DNA of 64,000 nucleotides from positions 1,984,001 through 2,048,000 of the forward strand of contig NZ_CP051516.1 in the NCBI RefSeq assembly GCF_012689525.1, read 5' to 3'. Shown piece after piece: positions 18,984-29,129 of this stretch. How positions within the stretch are numbered: position 1 is the first letter of the stretch; each line of letters begins with the position of its first letter. The stretch comes from Paraburkholderia aromaticivorans (GTDB lineage: Bacteria; Pseudomonadota; Gammaproteobacteria; Burkholderiales; Burkholderiaceae). Both the position numbers and the translations under genes were made by a program. Below the pieces are notes generated by a model. That model was given only the letters and a program-made list of their open reading frames with translations, did not search any database and was not told the origin of the DNA.

Positions 18984-19430
18984 TTAACGCGGTGAGGTCT
19001 TCAACGAATCGCGGATTTCACGCAGCAGCAGCACGTCTTCCGGCGTCGGCGGCGGTTCTGCCGGAGCGGCTTCAGCCGGCTTGCGCAAATTGTTGATGAA
19101 CTTGACCATCAGGAAAATGATGAACGCGAGAATCACGAAGTTGATCAGCACGGTGATGAACGAGCCATAACCGAATACGGCAACGCCCGCCGTTTGCAAG
19201 TCTTTATAAGACTCGGGGCTGCCTTTGAAGGTAGGCGGAATGTCGCCAAGGCGAACGAACTTGTTGGAGAAGTCGAGGCCGCCGGTGGCAAGCCCGACAA
19301 CCGGCATGATCAGGTCTTTAACAATTGAATTGACGATGGTGGAGAAGGCGCCGCCGATAATCACACCGACCGCCAGATCCATCACGTTGCCCTTGAGGGC
19401 AAATTCCTTGAATTCCTTGACCATGCTCAT
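18984..19430 (-). CDS. mscL: Large-conductance mechanosensitive channel MscL
   Basis: A 148-residue inner-membrane channel that opens on membrane tension and releases solutes during osmotic downshock. The N-terminal helix [20 protein letters not shown] and first transmembrane helix [20 protein letters not shown] are typical of the family, and the second helix lies at about residues 85-107. Start at 19430 (MSMVKEF) matches family length; the frame continues upstream to 19469 without support. Confidence 0.97.
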   Translation of the reverse strand: MSMVKEFKEFALKGNVMDLAVGVIIGGAFSTIVNSIVKDLIMPVVGLATGGLDFSNKFVRLGDIPPTFKGSPESYKDLQTAGVAVFGYGSFITVLINFVILAFIIFLMVKFINNLRKPAEAAPAEPPPTPEDVLLLREIRDSLKTSPR

Positions 19431-19608
19431 AGAGGTTTCTCCCAGAAGTCGATAATCGAATGATACCAACCTGAGGAGGATAGGCTAGTCTTTTGGCCAG
19501 GAACGCGGGGATTGTTGACTAACGAGCGTCCCCAACCTGGCGCTCCCCACCAAGCCCCCGACAGGACCGGAAAACTTGGGGCGGCCGGGCGTTGTCTTGA
19601 AAGTGAAA

Positions 19609-20631
19609 CTATGACTCGCTATGCCGCGCGCGTTCTATATGCGCGGCAAATGTGACCGGGTCGGTATTGGTGCCGCACAGCAGAACGCCGACGCGCTTGC
19701 CTTGCAACTGTTCGCGCAGCGGGCCGAGCAAGCCGGCGGTGGCCGCGGCGCAGGCCGGTTCGACGGCGAGCTTCAGTTGTCCGAACAAGGTCAGCATGGC
19801 CGCGCGCAACTGGTCGTCGGATACCGTGACGAGCTGATCGATATGACGGCGGCACAATTCGTAGCTGTATTCCTCGGTATGCGGCGACATGAGCGAGTCG
19901 GCAATGCCGTGCATCTGGCGCATCTTGACCGTGTGATTGGCGGCGAAACTCTTGCCCATGACGTCCGCGCCTTCGGGTTCCACGCCGTATACATGCACGT
20001 TCGGATTCGCGAGCCGCATGGCGGTCGCGACACCCGCCGCGAGGCCGCCGCCGCCGATCGGCACGATCACCGCTTCGAGATCGGGCGTTTGCGTGGCCCA
20101 CTCGTAGCCGAGCGTGGCTGAACCCAGCACGGTGCGATAGCCATTGAACGGATGCACGAAATAGCGGCCTTCTTCGGCCTCGATACGGCGCACCAGTTCA
20201 AATGCCTCGGCAATGTCTTGCGCGAACACGATCTCGGCGCGATATTGCCGGCACAGCGCCACGCGCGCCGGATTGGCCGCGTGAAACAGCACGACCTTGG
20301 CGCTGATGCCGAGGCGCATGGCCGCATACGCGACGGCCACCGCATGATTGCCGCCTGACACGCAAGTGACGCCCGCGCTGCGCTGGGCTTCGTCGAGTGC
20401 GAGCAGATTGGTGAACGCGCCGCGCGCCTTAAAGCTGCCGCCCGCCTGCAACAATTCGAACTTGAAGTTCACCACCGTGCCTTCCAGCGACGGAAAATCC
20501 GGCCTGTCGAACACCGGCGTTCGCGTCACCCACGGCGTCAACGCAAAGTGCTGTGCGGCGATGTCGTCGAGCGTGGGAATCGGCTCGCCGTCGATCGTAT
20601 GGTCGGTGTGTTGCGGCGTGGCAGTTGACAT
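19609..20631 (-). CDS. PLP-dependent threonine/serine dehydratase
   Basis: A 340-residue fold-type II PLP enzyme, expected to deaminate threonine or serine to 2-oxo acids. The cofactor lysine is K68 in GGSFKARGAF, the substrate loop is SGGNHAVAVA, and the phosphate-binding loop is PIGGGGLAAG. It lacks the C-terminal ACT-like regulatory domain of biosynthetic IlvA, which fits a catabolic form. Related racemases and hydroxyaspartate dehydratases share these motifs, so the substrate is not certain. It lies downstream of argE on the same strand, 54 bases away. Confidence 0.87.
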   Translation of the reverse strand: MSTATPQHTDHTIDGEPIPTLDDIAAQHFALTPWVTRTPVFDRPDFPSLEGTVVNFKFELLQAGGSFKARGAFTNLLALDEAQRSAGVTCVSGGNHAVAVAYAAMRLGISAKVVLFHAANPARVALCRQYRAEIVFAQDIAEAFELVRRIEAEEGRYFVHPFNGYRTVLGSATLGYEWATQTPDLEAVIVPIGGGGLAAGVATAMRLANPNVHVYGVEPEGADVMGKSFAANHTVKMRQMHGIADSLMSPHTEEYSYELCRRHIDQLVTVSDDQLRAAMLTLFGQLKLAVEPACAAATAGLLGPLREQLQGKRVGVLLCGTNTDPVTFAAHIERARHSES

Positions 20632-20685
20632 GGCGTGGGCGTGCGTGGGTCGATATGCGTAAGACTCTTTCTACGTGCGACAGTT

Positions 20686-21912
20686 TCAGCGCGCGTGCGC
20701 GTCGACCGACATGCTGTGAATGAATTTCTGCAGGAAGCGCTCGCACGCCACCAGTTGATCCAGCGCGACGAATTCGTTGGGCTTGTGCGCCTGCTCGATA
20801 TTACCAGGGCCGCATACGATGCTCGGAATGCCCGCCAGCGAGAACAGGCCGGCTTCCGTGCCGTAGGCGACCTTGCGCTTGTCCTGATCGGCGGTCAACG
20901 CGCGCACCAGTTGCGTGATGGCAGCTTGTTCAGACGAATCGAGTCCGGGCGCCGCGGCGATCTTCGTGATCTCGATCGCCGCCGATGGATGCTCGCGCAA
21001 CATTTTCGGCAACAGCGTTTCGCGTGCGTATTGATCGATGCGCGCGAAGATCGGTTCGGGATCGAGCGTGGGCAGGTTGCGGAATTCGAACTGGAACTTG
21101 CATTCGGCCGGCACCGTGTTGATCGCATTGCCGCCCACGATCGTACTGGTTTGCGCGGTGGTGAAGGGCACGTCGTACAGTTCGTCGAACGGGCCCTGTT
21201 CGCGGAACTGGTCGGCCATATCGCGGATGTAGCAGATCAGACGCGCGGCGTATTCGATCGCGTTCAAACCCTTCGGCGTAAGCGACGAATGCGCCGCCTG
21301 ACCGCGCACGCAGCACTGGTAAGCATTGATGCCTTTGTGCGCCACGATCGGCCGCATGCTGGTCGGCTCGCCGACGATACAGCCGTCCGGATTCACGCCG
21401 CGTTTCATCAGGTCGGCAATCAGGAGCGGCGCGCCCGCGCAGCCCACTTCCTCGTCGAAGGAGAGCGCAAAGTGAATCGGTTTGGCGAGTCTTGTGCGCT
21501 GCATCTCCGGCACAAGCGTTAGCGCCGCGCCGATGAAGCCTTTCATGTCGCAGGTGCCGCGGCCGTACAGCTTGTCACCGCGAATTTCCGGTTTGAACGG
21601 ATCGCTGTCCCATTGCTGGCCGTCCACGGGCACGACGTCGGTGTGGCCCGACAGCACCACGCCGCCGTTCGTTTCGCCGTTGTGTGCGGGAATCGTCGCG
21701 AACAGGTTGGCCCATTTGCCGCTTTCGTCGTGCGTGAGCGTGGCCTCGATGCCGACGGCGCGTAGTTCGTCGCGCACGGTTTCGATCAGGCCGAGGTTCG
21801 GATTACGGCTGACCGTGTCCATCGACACGAGACGAGTGACCCACGGGAGCGAAACGGGAGCAGACGAGGTGGACTGCGGCGTGGACTGCGCTGTTTCAGC
21901 GACATGAGACAT
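20686..21912 (-). CDS. argE: Acetylornithine deacetylase (ArgE type)
   Basis: A 408-residue M20-family metallopeptidase that removes the acetyl group from N-acetylornithine to give ornithine in arginine synthesis or related turnover. Metal ligands are visible in LSGHTDVVP, GRGTCDMKGF and the acidic DEEVGCAGAP (catalytic Glu pair). Start at 21912 (MSHVAETAQS) is chosen; the upstream frame begins with non-conserved sequence. Betaproteobacteria often use ArgJ instead, so a role in general deacetylation is possible. Confidence 0.88.
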   Translation of the reverse strand: MSHVAETAQSTPQSTSSAPVSLPWVTRLVSMDTVSRNPNLGLIETVRDELRAVGIEATLTHDESGKWANLFATIPAHNGETNGGVVLSGHTDVVPVDGQQWDSDPFKPEIRGDKLYGRGTCDMKGFIGAALTLVPEMQRTRLAKPIHFALSFDEEVGCAGAPLLIADLMKRGVNPDGCIVGEPTSMRPIVAHKGINAYQCCVRGQAAHSSLTPKGLNAIEYAARLICYIRDMADQFREQGPFDELYDVPFTTAQTSTIVGGNAINTVPAECKFQFEFRNLPTLDPEPIFARIDQYARETLLPKMLREHPSAAIEITKIAAAPGLDSSEQAAITQLVRALTADQDKRKVAYGTEAGLFSLAGIPSIVCGPGNIEQAHKPNEFVALDQLVACERFLQKFIHSMSVDAHAR

Positions 21913-21966
21913 GACAAGACTCCGGCATTTGAGTCTTTCGATCATACCCAAAAAAAAGACGTTCGT

Positions 21967-21998
21967 ATGCTGCGGTGCGCGTTTGCGCACCGCAGCAT
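21967..21998 (-). terminator. Hairpin downstream of mfd
   Basis: ATGCTGCGGTGCGC and GCGCACCGCAGCAT form a perfect 14-base stem with a 4-base loop. On the minus strand it is followed, 8 bases on, by a run of eight T residues. It most likely ends mfd transcription before argE. Confidence 0.65.
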
Positions 21999-22065
21999 GA
22001 ACGGATAAAACGCTAGACGTACCCCGTTTTTTTAACGCCGCGTTAGCGCGGCGTACTGCATGAAT

Positions 22066-25000
22066 TCATCGCGCAGCAGCGCTGGCCGCGGTGCCGCGGC
22101 TAGGCGTGCCGAGCGCGCGCAAGGTTTCCTTGACCGTGGCGACACGCACCGCGAGATCGGGGCTGCGCGTTTCGATACGCAGCTTGTCCTGGCCCGCGAG
22201 CTTGATGTGCTTGTGCTTCTGCACCATCTCGATGATCCGCATCGCGTCGATCGGCGGATTGGGGATGAACTGCAAGCCGATCACCGCTTCGCCGGCATCG
22301 ATCTTAGAAATGCCCAACGGCTTCGCCGCCAGCCGCAGACGATGCGTCTCCACCAGCGCATGCGCTTGCGGCGGCAACTTGCCGAAGCGGTCGATCAGTT
22401 CTTCCTGAATGCCGTCGATCGAATCGTTGTGTTCGCAATTAGCCAGCCGCTTGTAGAGCGACAGACGCTCCTGGACGTCGCCGCAATAGTCGGCGGGAAG
22501 AATCGCCGGCGCGTGCAGGTTGATCTCGGTGGTCGCGGCGAGCGGCGCGGTGAGGTCCGGCTCCTTGCCTTCCTTGAGCGCCTTGACGGCGTCGTTCAGC
22601 ATGTCGGTGTAGAGCTGGAAGCCGATCTCCTGAATCTCGCCCGACTGCTTGTCGCCGAGCACTTCGCCCGTGCCGCGAATCTCGAGGTCGTGCATGGCCA
22701 GATAGAAGCCCGAACCGAGTTCCTCCATCTGCTGGATCGCTTCGAGGCGGCGTTGCGCCTGTTTGGTCAGCCCTTGCGGATCGTGAACCAGCAGATACGA
22801 ATACGCCTGGTGATGCGAACGGCCCACCCGGCCACGCAACTGATGCAATTGCGCAAGGCCGAACTTGTCGGAGCGATGAATCAGGATCGTGTTCGCGCTC
22901 GGCACGTCGATGCCGGTTTCGATGATCGTCGTGCACAGCAACACGTTGGCGCGTTGTGCGACGAAGTCGCGCATCACGCGTTCGAGTTCGCGTTCATGCA
23001 TCTGCCCGTGCGCGACTGCGATGCGCGCTTCCGGCACCAACGCTTCGAGCATCTGCCGGCGATTCTCGATCGTCTCGACTTCGTTGTGCAGGAAGTAGAC
23101 CTGGCCGCCACGCTTCAACTCGCGCAGCATGGCTTCGCGAATCACGCTGTCTTCCTCGCGGCGCACGAAGGTTTTGATCGCGAGGCGCTTTTGCGGCGCG
23201 GTGGCGATCACGGAGAAATCGCGCAGGCCTTCGAGCGCCATGCCGAGCGTACGCGGAATCGGCGTGGCGGTGAGCGTGAGCACGTCCACTTCAGCGCGCA
23301 AGGCCTTCAGGGCCTCTTTCTGACGCACGCCGAAACGGTGTTCCTCGTCGATGACCACGAGTCCCAGCCGCTTGAATTGCACGTCGGACGAGAGCAGCTT
23401 GTGCGTGCCGATCACGATGTCGACCGTGCCTTCGTTGATCTGCTGGATCGCCGCGTTGACTTCCTTGGTCGATTTGAAGCGGGACAGTTCGGCGATCCGC
23501 ACCGGCCAATCGGAGAAGCGGTCGCTGAAGGTTTGCGTGTGCTGTTCGGCGAGCAGCGTGGTGGGCGAGAGCAGGGCGACCTGTTTGCCGCCCATCACCG
23601 CGATGAATGCCGCACGCAGTGCCACTTCGGTCTTGCCGAAGCCGACGTCGCCGCACACGAGGCGATCCATCGGCTTGCCGCTCGTCATGTCGCCGATCAC
23701 GGCGGCAATCGCCGCGGCCTGGTCAGGCGTTTCCTCGAAGCCGAAGCTCTCCGCGAACTTCACGTAGTCTTTCGGTTCGAGCGTGAACGCATGGCCTTCG
23801 CGTGCCGCGCGGCGTGCGTAGAGATTCAGCAGTTCGGCCGCGGTGTCGCGGATCTGCTGCGCGGCCTTGCGTTTGGCTTTTTCCCACTGGCCGGAGCCGA
23901 GCGAGTGCAGCGGCGCGCTTTCGGGATCGGCGCCGCTATAGCGCGAGATCACATGCAACTGCGCGACCGGCACATAGAGCTTGCTGTCGCCTGCGTATTC
24001 GAGGTGCAGGAACTCAGTCTCGCCCTCGCCGAGATCCATGGTGACGAGTCCCATATAGCGGCCGATGCCATGCTGCGAATGCACGACCGGATCGCCCACC
24101 TTGAGCTCGGACAGATCGCGCACCATCGAATCGACGTTGCTCGCCTGTTCCTGGCGGCGGCGCCCCGAGCGACGCGCGAGCGGACCATACAGCTCGGTCT
24201 CGGTGATGATCGCGATGCCGTCGACCGGCACGGCAAAACCGTTGGCGAGCGGCGCGACGCCCAATGAAAAGCGCTCGTCGCTCGTGAGCCAGTCCTGGAA
24301 GCTATCGCTCGATACCGGCCGCAGATGATTGTCGGCGAGCAACTGCAAAAGCGTTTCACGCCGGCCTGCTGACTCGGTGGCGAACAGCACGCGGTTCGGC
24401 GTGGTGTCGAGATACGCGCGCAAGGCCGAGACCGGATCTTCCGCATGACGGTCGATCGCGAGATTGGGCAGCGGCGTCGACCAGCCGCCGCCCGCGTTCG
24501 CAGGCAGCGAGAGCCGCGCGAACGGTTTGGCGAGTGTGAAGAAGTCCTCGTCCGACAGGAACAGGCGCTGCGGCTCCAGAATCGGCCGGTCGCGGTCGTG
24601 CGAGAGGAAGTTGTAGCGCTGCTTCGTGTCGTTGCTGAAGCGCCGGATCGCTGCTTCGAGATCGCCGACGAACGCCAGTTGCGCGCCTTCGGGCAGATAG
24701 TGGAACAGCGTGGCGGTGTCTTCGAAGAAGAGCGGCAGATAGTATTCGATCCCCGCCGACGGCACGCCGTTGCCGATGTCCTTATAGATCGACGCGCGGC
24801 TCGGGTCGCCCTCGAAGGTCTCGCGCCAGCGGCTGCGGAATGCGGTGCGGGCGGCTTCGTCGAACGGAAATTCGCGGCCGGGCAGCAGGCGCACGTCTTT
24901 CACCGGGTACAGACTGCGCTGCGTGTCCGGGTCGAACGCGCGGATCGAGTCGACCTGGTCGTCGAACAGGTCGATCCGGTAGGGCAAGGGCGAGCCCATC

Positions 25001-25548
25001 GGATAGAGGTCGAGCAGCGAGCCGCGTACGCAGTATTCGCCCGGACGCACCACCTGGCTCACGTGCTCGTAGCCGGCCAGCGTCAACTGCGCCTTGAGTT
25101 TGGCCTCGTCGAGACGCTCGCCTTGCGAGAAGGAGAACGTGTAGGCCGCCAGGAACGAGGCGGGCGGCATGCGGTACAGCGCCGTGGTGGCGGGCACCAG
25201 CAGGATGTCGCAGCGGCCTTCGCCGAGATCGTGCAGCGTGGCGAGCCGCTCCGAGACCAGATCCTGATGCGGTGAAAAGGTATCGTAAGGGAGCGTTTCC
25301 CAGTCCGGCAGCAGGCGCACGCGCGCCTCGGGCGCGAAAAAGCCGATTTCCTGCGACAGACGCTGCGCGTCGACGGCGCTTTCGCACACGACCGCCAGCA
25401 GCGGCACCTTCTCGCGATAGGCGAGATGGTAGCGGGCGATCAGCAGCGCGTCGGACGAGCCGTGCGTGCCGTCGAAGGCGAAACGCTGGCCGGCCTTGAC
25501 GAGCGCGACGGGCGGGGAGTACTGCGATGATGCGGCGATGTCTGGCAT
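22066..25548 (-). CDS. mfd: Transcription-repair coupling factor Mfd
   Basis: A 1160-residue DNA translocase that removes RNA polymerase stalled at lesions and recruits UvrA. In order: the UvrB-like N-terminal region (about 1-340), the RNA polymerase-interaction domain (about 480-550, around VVHSQHGIGRYMGL), a RecG-like helicase core with Walker A GDVGFGKTEV near residue 635 and the DEEH box near 734, and a C-terminal TRCF domain. Length matches the family. It is transcribed divergently from ispD. Confidence 0.97.
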   Translation of the reverse strand: MPDIAASSQYSPPVALVKAGQRFAFDGTHGSSDALLIARYHLAYREKVPLLAVVCESAVDAQRLSQEIGFFAPEARVRLLPDWETLPYDTFSPHQDLVSERLATLHDLGEGRCDILLVPATTALYRMPPASFLAAYTFSFSQGERLDEAKLKAQLTLAGYEHVSQVVRPGEYCVRGSLLDLYPMGSPLPYRIDLFDDQVDSIRAFDPDTQRSLYPVKDVRLLPGREFPFDEAARTAFRSRWRETFEGDPSRASIYKDIGNGVPSAGIEYYLPLFFEDTATLFHYLPEGAQLAFVGDLEAAIRRFSNDTKQRYNFLSHDRDRPILEPQRLFLSDEDFFTLAKPFARLSLPANAGGGWSTPLPNLAIDRHAEDPVSALRAYLDTTPNRVLFATESAGRRETLLQLLADNHLRPVSSDSFQDWLTSDERFSLGVAPLANGFAVPVDGIAIITETELYGPLARRSGRRRQEQASNVDSMVRDLSELKVGDPVVHSQHGIGRYMGLVTMDLGEGETEFLHLEYAGDSKLYVPVAQLHVISRYSGADPESAPLHSLGSGQWEKAKRKAAQQIRDTAAELLNLYARRAAREGHAFTLEPKDYVKFAESFGFEETPDQAAAIAAVIGDMTSGKPMDRLVCGDVGFGKTEVALRAAFIAVMGGKQVALLSPTTLLAEQHTQTFSDRFSDWPVRIAELSRFKSTKEVNAAIQQINEGTVDIVIGTHKLLSSDVQFKRLGLVVIDEEHRFGVRQKEALKALRAEVDVLTLTATPIPRTLGMALEGLRDFSVIATAPQKRLAIKTFVRREEDSVIREAMLRELKRGGQVYFLHNEVETIENRRQMLEALVPEARIAVAHGQMHERELERVMRDFVAQRANVLLCTTIIETGIDVPSANTILIHRSDKFGLAQLHQLRGRVGRSHHQAYSYLLVHDPQGLTKQAQRRLEAIQQMEELGSGFYLAMHDLEIRGTGEVLGDKQSGEIQEIGFQLYTDMLNDAVKALKEGKEPDLTAPLAATTEINLHAPAILPADYCGDVQERLSLYKRLANCEHNDSIDGIQEELIDRFGKLPPQAHALVETHRLRLAAKPLGISKIDAGEAVIGLQFIPNPPIDAMRIIEMVQKHKHIKLAGQDKLRIETRSPDLAVRVATVKETLRALGTPSRGTAASAAAR

Positions 25549-25669
25549 AGAAGAGAAAAAGCGGCCTCAGGCTCACACGTGACCGGCAAGTTTACGCGTG
25601 TCGGGGCGTGGATGCGAAGGACCTATTATAAAATCCGTCTTTTACTTTGACTTCGCGGCATCCGCACTC

Positions 25670-26386
25670 GTGACTTCCCGTCTATTTGCCCTGATTCCGT
25701 GCGCTGGCACCGGCAGCCGTTCCGGCGCCGCGATGCCCAAACAATATCGCACTGTCGCCGGCCGCGACATGTTGCATTACTCGCTGGCGGCTTTCGACGC
25801 CTGCAGCGAGTTTGCGCAAACCCTTGTCGTGATTGCTCCGGACGACGCTCACTTCGACGGCCGCCGCTTCGGCGGCTTGCGTTTCGCCGTGCGCCGCAGC
25901 GGCGGGGCCTCGCGCCAGGCGTCCGTGCTCAACGGTCTGCATGCGCTCGCCGAGTTCGGCGCGCATGACGACGACTGGGTGCTGGTGCACGACGCGGCGC
26001 GGCCGGGCATCACGCCCGCGCTGATCCGCACGCTGATCGGCGCGCTGAAGGACGACCCGGTGGGCGGCATCATGGCGCTGCCCGTGGCGGACACGCTGAA
26101 ACGGATCGACGCGAACTCGTCCGATGGGCGGATCGCCCGCACCGAGGCGCGCGACGGCTTGTGGCAGGCGCAGACGCCGCAGATGTTCCGCATCGGCATG
26201 CTGCGCGAGGCGATCCTGCGCGCGCAGGCCGACGGTCACGACCTGACCGACGAAGCGAGCGCGATCGAGTGGCTGGGCCATGCCCCGAAGCTGGTGCAGG
26301 GCAGCTTGCGTAACTTCAAGGTGACGTATCCGGAAGACTTCGATCTGGCCGAGGCGATTCTGAGCCGGCCGGCGGCTTCGTCGTGA
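25670..26386 (+). CDS. ispD: 2-C-methyl-D-erythritol 4-phosphate cytidylyltransferase IspD
   Basis: Third step of the MEP isoprenoid pathway: joins CTP and methylerythritol phosphate to give CDP-ME. The protein is 238 residues with the CTP-binding loop [10 protein letters not shown] near the start, KQY, and the VHDAARPG motif (about 105-112). The GTG at 25670 (giving [12 protein letters not shown] after the start) is preferred because the family begins here; the frame upstream to 25598 is non-coding sequence shared with the mfd promoter. ispF follows 51 bases after the stop. Confidence 0.96.
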   Translation: MTSRLFALIPCAGTGSRSGAAMPKQYRTVAGRDMLHYSLAAFDACSEFAQTLVVIAPDDAHFDGRRFGGLRFAVRRSGGASRQASVLNGLHALAEFGAHDDDWVLVHDAARPGITPALIRTLIGALKDDPVGGIMALPVADTLKRIDANSSDGRIARTEARDGLWQAQTPQMFRIGMLREAILRAQADGHDLTDEASAIEWLGHAPKLVQGSLRNFKVTYPEDFDLAEAILSRPAASS

Positions 26387-26437
26387 GCGAGACGAGCGAT
26401 TTCAATTTTAATGAGCGGACTTGAGGACTTGACGCAT

Positions 26438-26917
26438 ATGGATTTCAGAATTGGGCAAGGGTATGACGTGCATGCGCTGGTGCCGGGACGTCCGTTGATT
26501 ATCGGCGGTGTGACGATTCCTTATGAGCGCGGGCTGCTCGGCCATTCGGACGCGGACGTGCTGCTGCACGCCATTACCGACGCCATTTTCGGCGCCGCCG
26601 CGATGGGCGATATCGGCCGGCATTTTTCCGATACCGATGCGAAGTTCGCCGGCGCTGACAGCCGCGTGTTGCTGCGTGAATGTTTCGCGCGCGTGACGGC
26701 GGCGGGTTTTTCGATCGCCAACGTGGATAGCAGCGTGGTGGCGCAGGCGCCGAAGCTGGCGCCGCATATCGAGGGCATGCGCGCCAATATCGCCGCCGAT
26801 CTCGGTCTGCCGGTCGAACGGGTCAACGTCAAAGCCAAGACCAACGAGAAGCTCGGCTATCTCGGCCGAGGCGAGGGCATTGAAGCTCAGGCTGCGGTTC
26901 TGCTGATCAAGAACTGA
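26438..26917 (+). CDS. ispF: 2-C-methyl-D-erythritol 2,4-cyclodiphosphate synthase IspF
   Basis: Fifth step of the MEP pathway: cyclises CDP-ME 2-phosphate with loss of CMP. 159 residues, matching the family. Zinc ligands are visible in GYDVHAL and [11 protein letters not shown], with the substrate loop [15 protein letters not shown]. Start at the ATG at 26438 ([12 protein letters not shown]). It forms a unit with ispD, as in many proteobacteria. Confidence 0.97.
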   Translation: MDFRIGQGYDVHALVPGRPLIIGGVTIPYERGLLGHSDADVLLHAITDAIFGAAAMGDIGRHFSDTDAKFAGADSRVLLRECFARVTAAGFSIANVDSSVVAQAPKLAPHIEGMRANIAADLGLPVERVNVKAKTNEKLGYLGRGEGIEAQAAVLLIKN

Positions 26918-27000
26918 GATTGGTTTTACGACGCGCGCAGCGGCAGGAGCCTCGTCGCGCTGCGCGCATTCAAGCCAGGCGGGCTTTTGACAGGCACGGC

Positions 27001-27549
27001 TCAGAGCGTGCCGCCGCCGACTGAGCGGTTGCAAGCACACGGCTCGTCCGTTTGCAGGCCGTCCAGAATCCGCAGTACTTCTTCCGGGTTGCGGCCCACG
27101 TTCAGGTTGTTCACCGACACGTGCTGGATCGTGTTGTCCGGATCGATGATGAAGGTGGCGCGCAAGGCGACACCCGCTTCCTTGTCACGCACGCCGAGCT
27201 GGTCGATCAACTCGCCCTTCACGTCGCCGAAGGCATAGTGATTCAGCTTGTTCAGGTCCTTGTGCTCGCGGCGCCATGCCAGCTTCACGAATTCGTTGTC
27301 GACGCTGCCGCCCATCAACACCGCGTCGCGTTCTTCGAAGTCCTTGGCCAACTTGCTGAACTCGACGATTTCCGTCGGACACACGAACGAGAAATCCTTC
27401 GGGTAGAAGTAGATGATCTTCCACTTGCCCGGGAACGACTGCTCCGTGATCTCTTCGAACGCCGAAATGCCGTTCTCTTCATGATGGTTGAAGCCCGGCT
27501 TCGCGGCAGTGACGGTGAACGCTTCAACTTTATCGCCGACAGTTTTCAT
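27001..27549 (-). CDS. ahpC: Alkyl hydroperoxide reductase, AhpC type (peroxiredoxin)
   Basis: A 182-residue peroxiredoxin that reduces hydrogen peroxide and organic peroxides. The peroxidatic Cys is C57 in FSFVCPTEI. The C-terminus carries a CAC pair (C171/C173) like the AhpD-dependent mycobacterial AhpC rather than the single resolving Cys of the AhpF-dependent form. AAGGAG lies upstream of the ATG. No ahpD or ahpF gene is adjacent, so the reductant partner is elsewhere. It converges on ispF. Confidence 0.94.
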   Translation of the reverse strand: MKTVGDKVEAFTVTAAKPGFNHHEENGISAFEEITEQSFPGKWKIIYFYPKDFSFVCPTEIVEFSKLAKDFEERDAVLMGGSVDNEFVKLAWRREHKDLNKLNHYAFGDVKGELIDQLGVRDKEAGVALRATFIIDPDNTIQHVSVNNLNVGRNPEEVLRILDGLQTDEPCACNRSVGGGTL

Positions 27550-27638
27550 GCGAATGCTCCTTCTTGCGTCGGAAAAACTGCATGTTTAAAGCGACCAACT
27601 CGTCGCAACGAACGCGTTACACGTGATGCGCCGTGTCT

Positions 27639-27661
27639 CTATTGAAAAATTATCCCAATAG
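27639..27661. promoter_or_regulatory. Inverted repeat upstream of ahpC
   Basis: CTATTG-N11-CAATAG, 90 bases before the ahpC start, with further ATAG/CTGA-like elements at 7-base spacing to its right (to about 27690). OxyR sites are built of ATAG/CTAT elements spaced in this way, so it is a possible OxyR operator. The match is only partial. Confidence 0.35.
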
Positions 27662-27735
27662 TTTTTGACTGATATTTGGGTAGTTATCAGTCGAAGCGGC
27701 AAATCCTCACGAAGGGCGGATGATGCCCGTTCCGC

Positions 27736-29085
27736 TCAGGCGCCCTTGGCCAGCGGAAACTCGATGGTGACCTCGAGACCCGGTCCAGGCGTGCGATTGC
27801 GCAAGCGCAGCGCGCCGCGGTAACGGCCCACGAGGCGCTGGACGATGGCCATGCCAAGGCCCGTGCCGTTCGCCTGAGTGCGCGCCGAATTGACACGATA
27901 GAACGGCCGTGTGACGAGCGCCAACTGGTCTTCCGGAATGCCGGGGCCTTCGTCGACCACCGAGAGCTCGACCCGCGAGTGCGACACCCGCGTTTCCAGG
28001 ATCACGTGCGGAATACCGTCGCCGTCGCTCAGACCATACTTGCGCGCGTTTTCCAGCAGATTGCCGACGACCCGGCGCATGTCGGTCTCGTCGGCCTCGA
28101 TCACCGCCGACGGCGCGAGCCGCGTGATCAGGCGCATGCTGTCTTCGCTCTGCATGCGCGCGGCCAACTCGCCCGCGATCACGGACAGGTCGACAGGCTC
28201 CGGCACGCGTTGCACGGGCCGCGCGTAATCGAGGAACCGGCCGATGATCATGTCCATCTGCTCGATGTCGTCGACCATCGCGTCTTTGGTGGCCTGGTCC
28301 GACGGGCTCATTTCGGTTTCGAGCCGCAGCCGTGCGAGCGGGGTGCGCAGATCGTGCGAGATGCCCGCGAGCATCAGCGCGCGGTCCGCCTCGAGCTGTT
28401 CGAGGTCCTGCACCATCTGGTTGAAACTGCGATTGGTTTCCGCGGCCACGCCCATGCCGCGTTCGGGCAGCGGCTCCGGCGACTGGCCGGAGCCGACCTT
28501 GCGCGCGGCCATGGCGAGGCGCGCGAACGGACGGTTCACGAGACTCGTGATGAAGGCCGCGCCGAACAGCGACAGCGCCAGCGCGAACACGCCCCAGCCG
28601 GCCCATTGCAAACCGGTGGCGTTGTCGAGCTGATCGCGGTCGAGCGCGACCCAGTAGTCGTCGTCGTCGATCTTGAAGCTGATCCAGACGCCGGGGATGT
28701 CGTTCACGCTCTGGGCAATCACGGTGTCGTCGCCGAGGCGGCCGCGAATGTCGTGTTCGATCAGCCGGTTCAGCGACTCGTCGGGCTGGAGTTTGTACTT
28801 GTCGGTGGTTTCGCGCGGGTACACGCGCACCCCTTCATTGCTTTCCAGATCCTGCAGCAGGGCGCGCCGCAGGTCGGGATCGGAATAGAGGAGTGCGGTA
28901 CGCGTGAGCTTGACGATGGCGACGAGCTGCAACGCCACGCGCTGTGCGCGCGGCTCGCGTTCGATCACCCGGAAGCTCTGGAACCACGCGGCGAGACTGA
29001 CTGCGATCAACAGCGCGATCAACAGAAAGGTCCGCCAGAAAAGGCCGCCGAACGCGAGCGTCAGGAGGCGCCGGTCGATCCGCAT
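27736..29085 (-). CDS. envZ: EnvZ-like osmosensor histidine kinase
   Basis: A 449-residue inner-membrane kinase. First transmembrane helix at about 14-34, periplasmic domain to about 158, second helix at about 162-183, then HAMP. HisKA follows with the phospho-acceptor H244 in GISHDLRTPLARLR, and HATPase with NLLENARKYG and DEGPGIP. It follows ompR with a 44-base gap on the same strand, the standard ompR-envZ operon, which adjusts porin expression and other envelope genes. Confidence 0.92.
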   Translation of the reverse strand: MRIDRRLLTLAFGGLFWRTFLLIALLIAVSLAAWFQSFRVIEREPRAQRVALQLVAIVKLTRTALLYSDPDLRRALLQDLESNEGVRVYPRETTDKYKLQPDESLNRLIEHDIRGRLGDDTVIAQSVNDIPGVWISFKIDDDDYWVALDRDQLDNATGLQWAGWGVFALALSLFGAAFITSLVNRPFARLAMAARKVGSGQSPEPLPERGMGVAAETNRSFNQMVQDLEQLEADRALMLAGISHDLRTPLARLRLETEMSPSDQATKDAMVDDIEQMDMIIGRFLDYARPVQRVPEPVDLSVIAGELAARMQSEDSMRLITRLAPSAVIEADETDMRRVVGNLLENARKYGLSDGDGIPHVILETRVSHSRVELSVVDEGPGIPEDQLALVTRPFYRVNSARTQANGTGLGMAIVQRLVGRYRGALRLRNRTPGPGLEVTIEFPLAKGA

Positions 29086-29129
29086 GGGCCCTTCTTATCT
29101 GAAATCAAAAACTGGAGCTGAGAACAAAC

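Noticed and set aside
22036..22053. Small hairpin CGCCGCG/CGCGGCG as the mfd terminator
   Set aside because: On the minus strand it is followed by A rather than T residues; the 21967-21998 hairpin with a T8 run is the better candidate.
22060..24267. Long open frame of 735 codons on the plus strand
   Set aside because: It is antisense to mfd, whose helicase motifs are unmistakable; composition is that of a high-GC shadow frame rich in Arg, His and Ala.
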